The notes beneath the pieces were generated by a model that searched no databases, was not told where the DNA came from, and worked only from the letters and a program-made list of their open reading frames with translations. This document shows, piece by piece, positions 16,658 to 25,940 of a stretch of DNA of 64,000 nucleotides; positions within the stretch are counted from its first letter, which is position 1; each line of letters opens with the position of its first letter. This DNA is from Gemmatimonadota bacterium (lineage in GTDB: Bacteria > Gemmatimonadota > Gemmatimonadetes > Gemmatimonadales > GWC2-71-9): assembly GCA_003222035.1 (NCBI GenBank), contig QHUS01000047.1, forward strand, positions 53,916-117,915, written 5' to 3'. Both the position numbers and the translations under genes were made by a program.

Positions 16658-18102
16658 GGCATGCGCTCGCCCGCCGCGGCGGCGGTATCGAGGTCCGCAG
16701 GCTCCAGCGCGAAGAGCGCGGCATGCAGCCGCTGAACCACTTCGCGCGCGCGGGCGTTGTCCACCACGAACGTGAGGTTCACGCGAGAGGCCCCTTGGGA
16801 AATGAGCGAGACGTTGATGTCCGAGATGGTCGCAAAGACTCGCGCCGCGATCCCGGGCGTGGTCCGGAGACCTTCGCCCACGACGCAAACGATCGCCCGG
16901 TCTGACTCGATCGCCACCAAGCCGAGCGGGCGGAGCTCGGCTATGATCTGGGGGAGCGACGCCGCATCGTCCACCGTGAGGGAGACGCTCACTTCGGAGG
17001 TCGTCACTACGTCCACGACGGTCCGGTGCCGCTCGAACACCTCGAACAGACCTCGCAGGAATCCGTACGCTCCGAGCATGCGCGTCGAGGTGATCTGCAG
17101 CACCGTGATGCCCGACTTGTGCGCGATCGCCGTGACGGTGCCAACCCGCCCCACGCCTTGGGCGGTCACCAGCGTCCCCGGTTCTCCCGGTGCCCGCGAG
17201 TTACAGATGCGCACGGGGATGCCGTGGTCGGTGGCGGGCTGCAACGTCCTGGGATGCAGCACCTTGGCGCCGAAATAGGCGAGCTCGGCGGCCTCCGCGT
17301 AGGACAGCGCGGGAATGGTGCGCGCGTCCGCCACGACCCGCGGATCGGCCGTGAGCACGCCGTTCACGTCGGTCCAGATCTGGATCTCCCTGGCCCCGAG
17401 CGCGGCGCCGACGAGGGCCGCGCTGTAGTCCGACCCGCCGCGCCCCAGCGTGGTGGTCACGCCTTGGGGAGTCGCTCCGATGTATCCTCCCAGCACGGGG
17501 ATCAGCTCGCCATCGAGCAGGGGCGCGAGCTCGGCGCGTGTGTGCTCCTCGGTCTGCGGAAACAGTGGGGTCGCCCGCCCGTGGGCGGCGTCGGTGAGGA
17601 GGCAGCGGCGCGCGTCCACGTAGCGTGCTGGGAGGTCCGCCGCTCCGAGGACGGCGGTGACCAGTGCCGCGGACAGCCGCTCCCCGTACGCGGCGATTTC
17701 GTCGCGGAGCGCCGGGCGGCGCTCAGGCTCCCGCGCAATAGCGTTTAGCAGCTCCGCGATCTCGGCCCGGGCGCGCGCCAGCGCGATCCCGAGCCCGGCG
17801 GCACCTTGGGGCCGCGCAAGGCGCGTCGCGATTGCCTGGTGCCGCTCGATCAACGCATCGAGCTCCGGCCGTGGTCGCTTCGGGTCGCCTGTTCCCGTGG
17901 CGGCGGCATCCACCGCCGTGAGCAGGGCGTCCGTCACGCCGGCGAGCGCCGAGACGATGACGACCGTACGCGTGCTCTGGTAGGCGCGTCGGACCAGGCG
18001 GGCGAGGCGCTGCAACGCGTCGGCGTCCGCCACGGACGTCCCGCCGAACTTGAGGACCGTCGGCTGGGTGCGACGCGCTGACGGCTCTATCGACTGACTC
18101 AC
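16654..18102 (-). CDS. lysC: aspartate kinase
   Basis: A 482-residue aspartokinase, first gene of the lysine/DAP operon. The kinase domain starts VLKFGGTSVADADAL; two C-terminal ACT domains (about residues 315-390 and 400-470) are where feedback inhibitors bind. There is no homoserine dehydrogenase part. The GTG at 18102 is preferred: AGGAG stands five bases upstream and the N-terminus then matches the family, whereas the in-frame ATG at 18225 adds 41 poorly conserved residues. About 280 bases of intergenic DNA precede it; I found no leader ORF plus terminator there. Confidence 0.92.
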   Translation of the reverse strand: MSQSIEPSARRTQPTVLKFGGTSVADADALQRLARLVRRAYQSTRTVVIVSALAGVTDALLTAVDAAATGTGDPKRPRPELDALIERHQAIATRLARPQGAAGLGIALARARAEIAELLNAIAREPERRPALRDEIAAYGERLSAALVTAVLGAADLPARYVDARRCLLTDAAHGRATPLFPQTEEHTRAELAPLLDGELIPVLGGYIGATPQGVTTTLGRGGSDYSAALVGAALGAREIQIWTDVNGVLTADPRVVADARTIPALSYAEAAELAYFGAKVLHPRTLQPATDHGIPVRICNSRAPGEPGTLVTAQGVGRVGTVTAIAHKSGITVLQITSTRMLGAYGFLRGLFEVFERHRTVVDVVTTSEVSVSLTVDDAASLPQIIAELRPLGLVAIESDRAIVCVVGEGLRTTPGIAARVFATISDINVSLISQGASRVNLTFVVDNARAREVVQRLHAALFALEPADLDTAAAAGERMP

Positions 18103-18384
18103 AGGCTCCTCTCCGGAGCGACGCGCACTACGGACGCAACAAATGTGGTGGAACGGGTCTGGCGAACGACTACCGCGGCGAGGTGCACGCCCGCTTTCGG
18201 CTGGCCAGCCTGGGCTGGCCGCCATGCGGGAGAGGGCAGGAGACTCCGGGGAACAGGTTCATCTCGAGGGCGCTCGTCCTGAGCGAAAGCTGCCAAGGCG
18301 TCGCATAGCGTGTCAAGCATTGCCGGTTCGCGCGCCGTGTGGCACTATCGCCCTCATGAATTCCCGATAACAGGAGGCTTGGCC

Positions 18385-19134
18385 ATGCTCATCTTGCTGC
18401 TCGCCGTATCACTGCAGCAGGTGCCAACCGGATTCCTCGATCGCACCGCCACGGTCGGTGGTAGAGCGTATCGCTACCAGATCTACGTGCCAGCCGACTA
18501 CGCGTCGCAGCCGAGCTGGCCCGCGATCCTGTTCCTGCACGGAGCGGGAGAACGGGGCGACGACGGGCTGCTCCAGACCAACGTTGGACTGGGGGCGGCC
18601 ATTCGTCAGAACGCATCACGCTATCCCGCGATCGTCGTCTTTCCGCAGGTGCCGCGCGATTCCCAATGGGTCGGAACGCCGGCGGACATGGCGGTTGCGG
18701 CCCTGCAGCAGACGATGCGGGAGTTCCACGTCGATCCGCGACGCGTCTATCTCACCGGCCTGTCGATGGGCGGGCACGGCACATGGTACGTCGCCTACCG
18801 GCATCCCGAGCTGTTCGCGGCGATCGTCCCAATCTGCGGGTGGGTGCGGGACTTTCCCCAGTTTCGCGGATCCGTCCCCGTGGTCCCGGGCGACAGCGCG
18901 TCGGTCATGAAGAACTTGGCGCAGCGCCTCGGCAAGGTTCCCATTTGGATCTTCCACGGCGAAGTCGATCAAGTCGTGAACGTCAACGGCTCACGCGAGC
19001 CTGCCGCCGGGTTGAAGGCAGCGGGGGCGGACGTGCGCTACAGCGAGCTCCTCGGACTCAACCACAACTCGTGGGATGCGGCGTACGCTTCCGACGAGTT
19101 CGTGCGCTGGCTCTTCGCGCAGCAGCGACCCTGA
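18385..19134 (+). CDS. secreted alpha/beta hydrolase (phospholipase/carboxylesterase-like)
   Basis: A 249-residue esterase with a short hydrophobic N-terminus (MLILLLAVSLQQ) that may be a signal peptide. The oxyanion turn is LFLHGAGERGDD, the nucleophile elbow GLSMGGHGTW, the acid is in HGEVDQVV and the His in LNHNSWD. The order and spacing match the poly(3-hydroxybutyrate) depolymerase/dienelactone hydrolase-like group that cleaves esters outside the cell. AGGAGG at 18372-18377 sets the ATG at 18385; a longer frame from 18310 is not supported. Confidence 0.83.
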   Translation: MLILLLAVSLQQVPTGFLDRTATVGGRAYRYQIYVPADYASQPSWPAILFLHGAGERGDDGLLQTNVGLGAAIRQNASRYPAIVVFPQVPRDSQWVGTPADMAVAALQQTMREFHVDPRRVYLTGLSMGGHGTWYVAYRHPELFAAIVPICGWVRDFPQFRGSVPVVPGDSASVMKNLAQRLGKVPIWIFHGEVDQVVNVNGSREPAAGLKAAGADVRYSELLGLNHNSWDAAYASDEFVRWLFAQQRP

Positions 19135-19269
19135 GCAACGGTTCTGACGATTGCCACGGGCGCCGTATAACGTCTCCGGTGACTCCCCCAAGTCATTGAA
19201 TCACAACGAGTCCGGGGTGCAGGGGTGTGTTGTTCGTCGTCGGCGCGACACTATGTCTTGTCATCTGAT

Positions 19270-19364
19270 TTCTGCATTTTTTGCACAGAACGCGATACAT
19301 CATGACGAGCTACCCGATCGGGTAGTAGCGCACTGTCGTCATTTTCGTGCATTTTTCGCACGAA
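19270..19364. promoter_or_regulatory. three evenly spaced palindromes upstream of amt
   Basis: Box 1 (19270-19290) reads TTCTG...CAGAA around an inner TGCA-T5-TGCA. Box 2 (19344-19364) is TTCGTGC-N7-GCACGAA, a perfect 7-base inverted repeat. The two share the core TGCATTTTT and their centres are 74 bp apart, close to seven helical turns. Midway (19310-19325) is a perfect 16-bp palindrome, CTACCCGATCGGGTAG. Box 2 ends 45 bases before the amt start. The half-site order GTGC...GCAC is the reverse of the NtrC consensus, so this is not a standard NtrC site. Operator function is inferred. Confidence 0.65.
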
Positions 19365-19409
19365 TTGATGGACAGCATACGTTCACTGAGATCTTCACAT
19401 GGAGATCGT

Positions 19410-20945
19410 ATGACGCGCTCGCTTGGTCTTGGTCTGCTCCTGATGATCACATGCCCCCTCGTGTTGGCCGGACAAGGCGTGCCAGCGGCGGACTCGCTCG
19501 CCCAGGCCGCGAGCGCGGCGTCCGCGGCCAACACCGTCGCCATCAACTTCGTGTGGACTCTCGTCGCCGGGTTCCTCGTGATGTTCATGCAGGCCGGGTT
19601 CGCGATGGTGGAGACCGGCTTCACGCGGGCAAAAAACGCCGCGCACACGATCACCATGAACTTCATGGTCTACGGCATCGCGATGCTGGCCTACTGGGCG
19701 GTCGGATTCGCCCTCCAGGCGGGCGGCGTCGGCGCGCTTGGGACGCTCGGGGGCTACGACAAGCTGGCGCACGAAGTCTCGCTGACCATCGGGGGCAAGA
19801 CGTGGGGCTTGTTCGGAGGCACGGGATTCTTCCTGACTGGCGTCGCCTACACCGCGCCGGTGTTCGCCTACTTCTTGTTCCAAATGGTCTTCATGGACAC
19901 GGCGGCCACGATTCCGACGGGCGCGCTGGCCGAGCGGTGGAAGTTCTCGGCATTCGCCGTGTTCAGCGTACTCGTCGGCGCGCTGATCTATCCGATCTAC
20001 GCGAACTGGACCTGGGGGGGCGGCTGGCTCGCCATGCTCGGAAAGAACCTCGGGCTGGGTCACGGGCACGTTGACTTTGCCGGATCGTCCGTCGTTCACA
20101 TGACAGGCGGCGTCATGGCGTTCGTCTCCGCGGCGTTGCTGGGGCCTCGGCGCGGGAAGTACAACGCCGACGGGACCGTCAATGCGATCCCGGGCCACAA
20201 CATCCCGATGGCGTTGATCGGGACGTTCATTCTCGCCTTCGGGTGGTTCGGCTTCAACGCGGGCTCGACTTTAGCGGGATCCGATCTTCGCATCGGTGTG
20301 ATCGCCACCAACACCATGCTGGCTGGGGCGGCTGGAAGCATCACTGCGATGTTGTACATGTGGCTCAAGTACGACAAGCCCGATCCGTCGATGATGGCGA
20401 ACGGCGCCCTGGCGGGGCTCGTGGCCATCACGGCGCCGTGCGCGTTCGTTACCGCCCCCTCGGCCGTACTGATCGGAGGCGTGGCGGGCGTGCTGGTGTG
20501 CGCGGCCGTGTTCTTCATCGACGGCAGGTTGCACATCGATGACCCGGTGGGCGCCATCTCGGTACACGGCGTGAACGGGCTCTGGGGCATCCTGGCACTG
20601 GGCCTGCTGGCGGACGGCACTTACGGGGACGGATGGAACGGCGTCAACGGGGCCGTACGCGGGCTGTTCTACGGCGACCCGGGCCAGCTCGCCGCTCAGG
20701 CGATCGGCGGGCTCGCGAACGTCGTTGGCGTGGGTGTGATGGCGCTGGCGGCGTACAAGGTCACGGCCCTCGTCGTGGGTGGCCATCGCGTGGCGCCCGA
20801 GGTCGAAGAGCTCGGGCTCGACTTGCCGGAGATGGGGGCGCTGGCCTACCCCGATACGCCCGAGGTCGCGTCGGCGGTCATCCTCAGCGAGACGGCTTCG
20901 GTTACGCGGGGCGGAGTGGGGCAGCTCGAGCCCGAGGCGGTCTGA
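19410..20945 (+). CDS. amt: ammonium transporter (Amt family)
   Basis: A 511-residue Amt/MEP/Rh channel with a cleaved signal peptide (SLGLGLLLMITCPLVLAGQ) and eleven predicted membrane helices. Family marks include FMQAGFAMVETGFTRAKNA, the DFAGSSVVHMTGG segment with the first pore His, and HGVNGLWGIL with the second. It passes ammonium/ammonia into the cell and is usually blocked by a P-II protein, which is encoded next. ATG 19410 has TGGAGA upstream and gives the clean signal peptide; 19347 is an alternative in-frame start. Its stop overlaps the glnK ATG (TGATG). Confidence 0.95.
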   Translation: MTRSLGLGLLLMITCPLVLAGQGVPAADSLAQAASAASAANTVAINFVWTLVAGFLVMFMQAGFAMVETGFTRAKNAAHTITMNFMVYGIAMLAYWAVGFALQAGGVGALGTLGGYDKLAHEVSLTIGGKTWGLFGGTGFFLTGVAYTAPVFAYFLFQMVFMDTAATIPTGALAERWKFSAFAVFSVLVGALIYPIYANWTWGGGWLAMLGKNLGLGHGHVDFAGSSVVHMTGGVMAFVSAALLGPRRGKYNADGTVNAIPGHNIPMALIGTFILAFGWFGFNAGSTLAGSDLRIGVIATNTMLAGAAGSITAMLYMWLKYDKPDPSMMANGALAGLVAITAPCAFVTAPSAVLIGGVAGVLVCAAVFFIDGRLHIDDPVGAISVHGVNGLWGILALGLLADGTYGDGWNGVNGAVRGLFYGDPGQLAAQAIGGLANVVGVGVMALAAYKVTALVVGGHRVAPEVEELGLDLPEMGALAYPDTPEVASAVILSETASVTRGGVGQLEPEAV

Positions 20946-21337
20946 TGAAGCTCATCACCGCCATCGTCCGCCCCGAGCGGCTGCCGGAGGTCAAGGCCGC
21001 GCTGTTCCGCGCCGGCGTCACCGGGATCACGATCAGTCGCGTGAGCGGCCACGGTGGCGAACAGGAGCTGCAAGAGCACTATCGGGGTCGGACCGTCGTC
21101 CTGGAATTCCGGGAGAAGGTCCGCCTCGAGATGGCCGTCTCGGAGCCCTTCGTGGAGCCGACCATCCAAGCGATCATCACGGCCGCGCGTACCGGTCAGG
21201 TGGGCGATGGCAAGATCTTCGTCCAGCCGCTGGGGCGCATAATCCGAATCCGTACTGGTGAGGTGGATACCGCCGCCGTCACCGCCGTGACCGCGGACGC
21301 GGTGCAGCGCCGCGCGCTGACCGCAGCCACCTCGTAG
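20945..21337 (+). CDS. glnK: P-II nitrogen regulator (GlnK/GlnB family) lacking the Tyr51 modification site
   Basis: A 130-residue P-II protein coupled to amt. The C-terminal signature TGQVGDGKIFV and the ATP-binding RIIRIRTGE tail are intact. In the T-loop Y46 of the YRG motif is kept, but the following residues are R49-T50-V51 instead of the usual A-E-Y51, so the tyrosine that is uridylylated in enteric P-II proteins is a valine. The protein also has about 18 extra C-terminal residues. Binding of Amt in response to ATP/ADP/2-oxoglutarate is still likely; covalent uridylylation at 51 is not possible. Confidence 0.9.
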   Translation: MKLITAIVRPERLPEVKAALFRAGVTGITISRVSGHGGEQELQEHYRGRTVVLEFREKVRLEMAVSEPFVEPTIQAIITAARTGQVGDGKIFVQPLGRIIRIRTGEVDTAAVTAVTADAVQRRALTAATS

Positions 21338-21364
21338 CACCCCGACATCGAGGAGAAAGGCACC

Positions 21365-22555
21365 ATGCGTCGATACGCCAGTCGCCTCGCCACCGCCACC
21401 CTGCTCGGCGCGCTCGTCGCGCCGCGGGGGCTTGCTGCACAGGGGAGCTCACCTGCGTCGCCGCCCGATTCGACCGCCAAGCAGCCTGACCCCCCGCCGG
21501 CGCCCGTCAACCACGTGGAGAGCGCCCTCGCGGGATTCAAGCTGAGCGGCTTCGCGGAAGTGTCGTACGCCTATTCGGATCAGAGCAGCGGGGATACCGC
21601 GATCGTGGGCCGGCTGTACGACCGGTTTCAGAACCACTTCATGCTCAACGCGCTGGCCATTGTGCTCGACAAGGCCTACGACCCGGCGAAGTTCAGTGCC
21701 GGATTCCACGCGGAGGCGTTGTTCGGCCAGAACGCAAACCTGATCAGGTCGGGCGGGTTCGAGCTCGGCGAACAAGGCGACGTCCCGCACCTCTACGTCA
21801 CCTTGAACGTCCCGACTGCGAGCGGCAACGGCCTGCAGTTCAAGGTGGGGCGGATTCCCACGCTCTTGGGCCTCGAGGTCATCGAGACGATCTCGAACCC
21901 GAACTGGTCTGAAGGGAACCAGTTCATCTTCGCGGAGAACTTCACCGCGCTCGGGTTGAGCGTGGAAACAAAGTTCAACCAGCACGTGGACGCACAGTTT
22001 CGGGTGATCAACGGCTGGGATGTGGTGCACGACAACAACACGCGTAAGTCCCTGATGGGACGTGTCGGGATCTACCCGGACACCCTGACCTCGCTCGGTC
22101 TCGTTGGATTCTGGGGTCCCGAAGAGGTGAACATCAACACGGCCAACCGGTACGGCGGCGAGGCGTTGTTCTGGCGTAAGCTCGGCAAGGCCGCCCTTTG
22201 GGTACAGGGGGATTACGGCAAGGAGCAGGCTAACGCGACTCTACCCGACCCGGCGCAGGATGCGACATGGTGGGCACTGGGCGGCTGGGTCACGTATGAC
22301 CTCAGCTCGGAGGTGGCGCTGGCCCTGCGCGGGGATTACGTGAACGACCAAAATGGGGCCCGCACCAACGGGGTGTTCGGCTTTCTCCCGAACACCGGGC
22401 AGAAGTTCGGGAGCGGGACGGCGACGTTGAACATCCGCGCTTGGCCCAACGCGCTGGTCCGACCCGAGGTCCGGTACGACCGGTCGACGCTCGCGACGTT
22501 CAACGGCAAGAAGGACCAGGTCAGCGTCGCTTTGGCCGTGGCTTACTTATACTGA
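21365..22555 (+). CDS. outer membrane beta-barrel porin (OmpL/bbp2-like)
   Basis: A 396-residue protein with a signal peptide (TLLGALVAPRGLAAQ) and a Pro/Ser-rich linker followed by repeated amphipathic strands, ending in the aromatic AVAYLY typical of outer membrane barrels. Features such as SGFAEVSYAYSD, FHAEALFGQNA and VGRIPTLLGLEVIETISNPNW match the putative beta-barrel porin-2 family. AGGAGAAAGG lies before the ATG. Its position 27 bases after glnK suggests it brings ammonium or another nitrogen source through the outer membrane for Amt; this role is inferred from context only. Confidence 0.82.
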   Translation: MRRYASRLATATLLGALVAPRGLAAQGSSPASPPDSTAKQPDPPPAPVNHVESALAGFKLSGFAEVSYAYSDQSSGDTAIVGRLYDRFQNHFMLNALAIVLDKAYDPAKFSAGFHAEALFGQNANLIRSGGFELGEQGDVPHLYVTLNVPTASGNGLQFKVGRIPTLLGLEVIETISNPNWSEGNQFIFAENFTALGLSVETKFNQHVDAQFRVINGWDVVHDNNTRKSLMGRVGIYPDTLTSLGLVGFWGPEEVNINTANRYGGEALFWRKLGKAALWVQGDYGKEQANATLPDPAQDATWWALGGWVTYDLSSEVALALRGDYVNDQNGARTNGVFGFLPNTGQKFGSGTATLNIRAWPNALVRPEVRYDRSTLATFNGKKDQVSVALAVAYLY

Positions 22556-22648
22556 CGGCGCCTCGCGAGTCGGAGCTGTCGCAACAGTGTTGAGATGGCG
22601 TATCCAAGCGTCGAGGCCAGCGCACTACGTGGCCAGGTATATCGGACG

Positions 22649-23914
22649 CTACACGAGCCGCCGCTCCGCCGCGCGCGCGTGTCCCTCGAGCCCTTCCGCG
22701 CGCCCGAGCCAGATGGCGTCGTCTACGAGCGGGCGCGCGGCCACCGGGTCGTCGATGCGAAGCCAGGTGCGGACCCGCAGGAACGTGTAGACGGACAGCC
22801 CGCCGGTATAGCGGGCCGTTCCGCCCGTCGGGAGGACATGGTTCGGACCGGCGCCGTAGTCGCCGAGCACTTCCGCACCGCCAGGGCCGACGAACAGCGC
22901 GCCGTAGTGAGCGAGTCTGTCGGCGATGGCGATCGGATTCCGGACCTCGAGCTGCAGATGCTCCGGCGCGAGCGCGTCGCATACCGCAATCCCCTCGTCC
23001 AGGTCCGCTACGACGATCACGCCTCCGTTCGCGAGTGCCGCGCGCGCGACCACGGCGGTCGGTAGGTCGCTGAGCTGGCGCTCGAGCTCCCTTTCGACAC
23101 GTTCTGCGAATTTGGGATCGGTGGTCACGAGTACCGGTAGCGCGTCAGGATCGTGCTCGGCTTGCGCGAGCAGGTCGGCCGCAACGCGACCCGGATCGGC
23201 CGTGCCGTCCGTTAACACCGTGAGCTCAGAGGGACCTGCGAGCATGTCGATCGCTGCCGTGCCCGTGACCAGCTGCTTCGCTGCGGTCACGTAGCGATTC
23301 CCCGGTCCCACGATCACATCGCATCGGGCAAGACCGCCGGCGCCGTAGGCGAGCGCGGCGATCGCGTGTGGGCCGCCCGCAGCCAGCAGGCCGTCCGCGC
23401 CTGCGACCGCCGCGGCGGCCAGTGTCACGGTCGCCGGCTTGGGACTCGCGACCCATACGTGCGCCACGCCCGCCGTGCGCGCAGTTACCGCGGTCATCAG
23501 GACCGAAGAGGGGAGGGGATAGCGCCCGCCGGGCGCGTAACACCCGGCGCGCTCGATCGGCGTCACCCGCTGCTCTGCGACGCCGCCGGGCACGGACACC
23601 GATACAGGACAGAGCGCGCGCAGCTGGGCTTCCGCGAACGTCCGGATCCGTTCCGCGACCCGCTCGAGCCGGGCGCGGTCGCACTCCGGCAGGCGCGCCA
23701 GTGCCTCGGAAAGAACTCCGCGGTCGTACACGAGCGGCGCGCCGGGTTGGACTTCACCGAAGCGCTCGGCGTACTCACGGAGCGCCGCCTCGCCGCGCGT
23801 TCGTACCGCCTCGACGATCACGGCCGCTTCGGCGAGCGTTTCGGGCGGCACGGGGTCGCCACGGCGCCGTGTCAGGTCGGTGACCGCCCGCCGCGGCAAC
23901 AGGCGTTCGCTCAT
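22649..23914 (-). CDS. hisD: histidinol dehydrogenase
   Basis: A 421-residue enzyme for the last two oxidations from histidinol to histidine. Visible marks are YAPGGRYPLPSSVLMTAV, the GPGNRYVTAAK dinucleotide-binding region, LLAQAEHDPDA (catalytic/metal His) and APEHLQLEV. Length is normal. It is the distal gene of the his operon; its start overlaps the stop of the hisA-I-E fusion (ATGA). It is convergent with the porin gene, 93 bases away. Confidence 0.94.
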   Translation of the reverse strand: MSERLLPRRAVTDLTRRRGDPVPPETLAEAAVIVEAVRTRGEAALREYAERFGEVQPGAPLVYDRGVLSEALARLPECDRARLERVAERIRTFAEAQLRALCPVSVSVPGGVAEQRVTPIERAGCYAPGGRYPLPSSVLMTAVTARTAGVAHVWVASPKPATVTLAAAAVAGADGLLAAGGPHAIAALAYGAGGLARCDVIVGPGNRYVTAAKQLVTGTAAIDMLAGPSELTVLTDGTADPGRVAADLLAQAEHDPDALPVLVTTDPKFAERVERELERQLSDLPTAVVARAALANGGVIVVADLDEGIAVCDALAPEHLQLEVRNPIAIADRLAHYGALFVGPGGAEVLGDYGAGPNHVLPTGGTARYTGGLSVYTFLRVRTWLRIDDPVAARPLVDDAIWLGRAEGLEGHARAAERRLV

Positions 23915-25182
23915 GGTGCGGCGCCCACCTTGGCGGCCATCGGGCGTCGCGTCACGGCGCCGTGCCGGCGGCCCAGCTCCGCCACCACGTCCGCCAGCGT
24001 CCCACCACCGCGTACCAGTGCGACGAGTGCCAGATAGAGCACGTCCGCGGTTTCATGCACCACCGCCGCGCGCCCATCGGCCAGCCCTAGCTCCCCCGCC
24101 TCCTCGAGCAGCTTGGCCGCGAGCAGGCTGGGGTCGGACAGCAGTTTCACCGTTCTCGATCCGGGTTCGGGACGGGCGGCGCGCTCCGCGATCATGCGCG
24201 CGAGGACGCCGAGATCGAAATCCGCAGGCCAGCACGATCGGCGCTCGAGGTGACAGAACCCAGCACCGTGCTGCCGGACAATGAAGCGCAGGGCATCGCG
24301 ATCACAGTCCGGGTCCACGCGCATCAGCTGCTGGGTGTTTCCCGAGGTTGCTCCCTTTTCCCACAGCGCCTGGCGGGAGCGCGACCAGTAGATGCCCCTG
24401 CGCTCCGCCACCGCCTTCGCCAGCGACTCGCGCGTGCTCCAGACGAGGCCCAGGGCATGTTCCTCCTCGTCGCACACGACGGTGGGCCAGACCTCGCCCG
24501 CGAGCGGCTTCGCGAGAGGCGCTGCGACCGCGTCGCCCAGGGACAATCGCCCGGTATAAAGCGCCATGCCGACCTGCGCGTCCGCGCCGATCTTGTCCAG
24601 CTCGGCGATCTCCGCCGCCGTGGTGATCCCACCGGCCGCCGTGAGTCGCGCCGTGCCCGCGGTGCCGACGGCCGCCGCCACGGCCCGGAGGTCGAACCCG
24701 CCCATCGCGCCCTCATGCTCGACCTGAGTGAAGAGAAAACCGCCGACGAACGAGGCCAGCGCTCGCACGCGATCGAGCACCGACACGCCCGTCGCGGTCC
24801 GCCAGCCGTCCACCACGACCTGGCCGCGCTCCGCGTCCACGGCAGCGATGACCCGCTCGCGGGGCAGGGCGGAGCAGAGCTCCGGGCTCGCTGCCGTGCC
24901 GATCACGATCTTCGCGGCGCCGGCGTCGAGCCAGGCGCGTGCGGCGTCGAGATCCCGAATGCCGCCTCCCACGCGGCAGGGTGCCCGCCGCACCATCTGC
25001 CGGATCAGCTCCTCGTTGGACCCGCGCCCGAGCGCGGCATCCAGGTCGACCACCGCGACCTCCCCCGCCACGGCGAACTGCTCGAGCCGTTCCATGGGGT
25101 CGCCGCCGTCGAGAACGAAGTCGCGGCCCCGGCGCAGCTGCACCGCGCGACCCTGCATCAGGTCGATGCTGGGGATGATCAT
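23911..25182 (-). CDS. hisA: HisA-HisI-HisE three-domain fusion
   Basis: A 423-residue fusion of three his activities in one frame. Residues 1-222 are HisA ([29 protein letters not shown]), the ProFAR isomerase barrel. Residues about 230-320 are HisI, PRA-cyclohydrolase ([13 protein letters not shown], the metal block [22 protein letters not shown] with zinc-ligand Cys/His). Residues about 325-412 are HisE, PRA-ATP pyrophosphatase ([27 protein letters not shown]). HisI-HisE fusions are common; joining them behind HisA is not the usual arrangement. HisI has D-R-D where D-G/Q-D is usual. Start overlaps hisF stop, stop overlaps hisD start. Confidence 0.92.
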   Translation of the reverse strand: MIIPSIDLMQGRAVQLRRGRDFVLDGGDPMERLEQFAVAGEVAVVDLDAALGRGSNEELIRQMVRRAPCRVGGGIRDLDAARAWLDAGAAKIVIGTAASPELCSALPRERVIAAVDAERGQVVVDGWRTATGVSVLDRVRALASFVGGFLFTQVEHEGAMGGFDLRAVAAAVGTAGTARLTAAGGITTAAEIAELDKIGADAQVGMALYTGRLSLGDAVAAPLAKPLAGEVWPTVVCDEEEHALGLVWSTRESLAKAVAERRGIYWSRSRQALWEKGATSGNTQQLMRVDPDCDRDALRFIVRQHGAGFCHLERRSCWPADFDLGVLARMIAERAARPEPGSRTVKLLSDPSLLAAKLLEEAGELGLADGRAAVVHETADVLYLALVALVRGGGTLADVVAELGRRHGAVTRRPMAAKVGAAP

Positions 25183-25940
25183 GGCCGCACCCGGATGCCG
25201 TTCAGCGCCAGGTCTTCCTTGATGCCCGCGACGGTGTCGTCGCCGTCGTGAAATACCGAGGCCGCGAGCACGGCGTCCGCGCCCGCGCGGAAGGCCTCGA
25301 CGACGTGGGCTCGCTCACCAATACCACCCGATGCGACCACCGGCACGTGGACGGCGCCGGCCACCACCCGCAACAGCTCGGTGTCCGGCCCGGAGCGCGT
25401 GCCGTCGCGGTCCCAGCTCGTGAGCAGAATCTCTCCGGCACCGAGCCCCGCGCCTTCGCGCGCCCAGGCCACCGCGTCGGGCCGCGCGGACTCGCGGCCG
25501 CCGAATGCCAGCGCCTCCCACCGGTCTCCCGCGCGGCGGGCGTCGATGGCGAGGACCACGCACTGGCTGCCAAACTCGGCGGCGAGCTCGGAGAGGAGCG
25601 CGGGACGCTGCAGCGCGGCCGTATTCACGCTCACCTTGTCCGCGCCCGCCGCGAGCAAGCGCCGTGCATCGTCGACGCTCCGGACGCCCCCACCCACGGT
25701 GAGGGGAATCCGGATCGCGGCGCGGACGCGCGCCACCGTGTCGATCTGGGTGGCCCGTCCCTCGGCAGACGCGGCAACATCGAGCACGACGAGCTCGTCC
25801 GCCCCCTGGGCCTCGTACCGCGCGCCCTGGGCGGCCGGGTCGCCCGCGTCCCGCAGATTCTGGAAGCGAATCCCCTTCACGACCCGGCCGTCCTTGACGT
25901 CCAGGCACGGCACCACGCGGGGTAGCAGGCCCGGCGTCAC
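25179..25940 (-). CDS. hisF: imidazole glycerol phosphate synthase cyclase subunit
   Basis: A 253-residue TIM barrel that, with ammonia from HisH, forms imidazole glycerol phosphate and AICAR. The family start [16 protein letters not shown] is at the N-terminus and the phosphate loops ([15 protein letters not shown]) are intact. A GTG at 25940 is the best separate start, but the same frame stays open upstream through a HisH C-terminal segment (HGVRFVAALER...VQFHPELSG). So the cyclase could be the C-terminal part of a HisH-HisF fusion, as in eukaryotic HIS7, broken by the frameshift described for hisH. Confidence 0.88.
   Translation of the reverse strand: MTPGLLPRVVPCLDVKDGRVVKGIRFQNLRDAGDPAAQGARYEAQGADELVVLDVAASAEGRATQIDTVARVRAAIRIPLTVGGGVRSVDDARRLLAAGADKVSVNTAALQRPALLSELAAEFGSQCVVLAIDARRAGDRWEALAFGGRESARPDAVAWAREGAGLGAGEILLTSWDRDGTRSGPDTELLRVVAGAVHVPVVASGGIGERAHVVEAFRAGADAVLAASVFHDGDDTVAGIKEDLALNGIRVRP

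Noticed and set aside
18103..18384. Leader peptide or lysine riboswitch before lysC
   Set aside because: A TTGACA is present on the minus strand (18316-18311) but with no credible -10, no Lys-rich ORF and no terminator.
19301..19325. Seven-codon ORF (MTSYPIG) across the amt palindrome as a leader peptide
   Set aside because: No residue enrichment, no following terminator.
19270..19364. NtrC or sigma-54 site upstream of amt
   Set aside because: Half-sites are GTGC...GCAC, the reverse of the NtrC arrangement, and no GG-N10-GC sigma-54 element was found.
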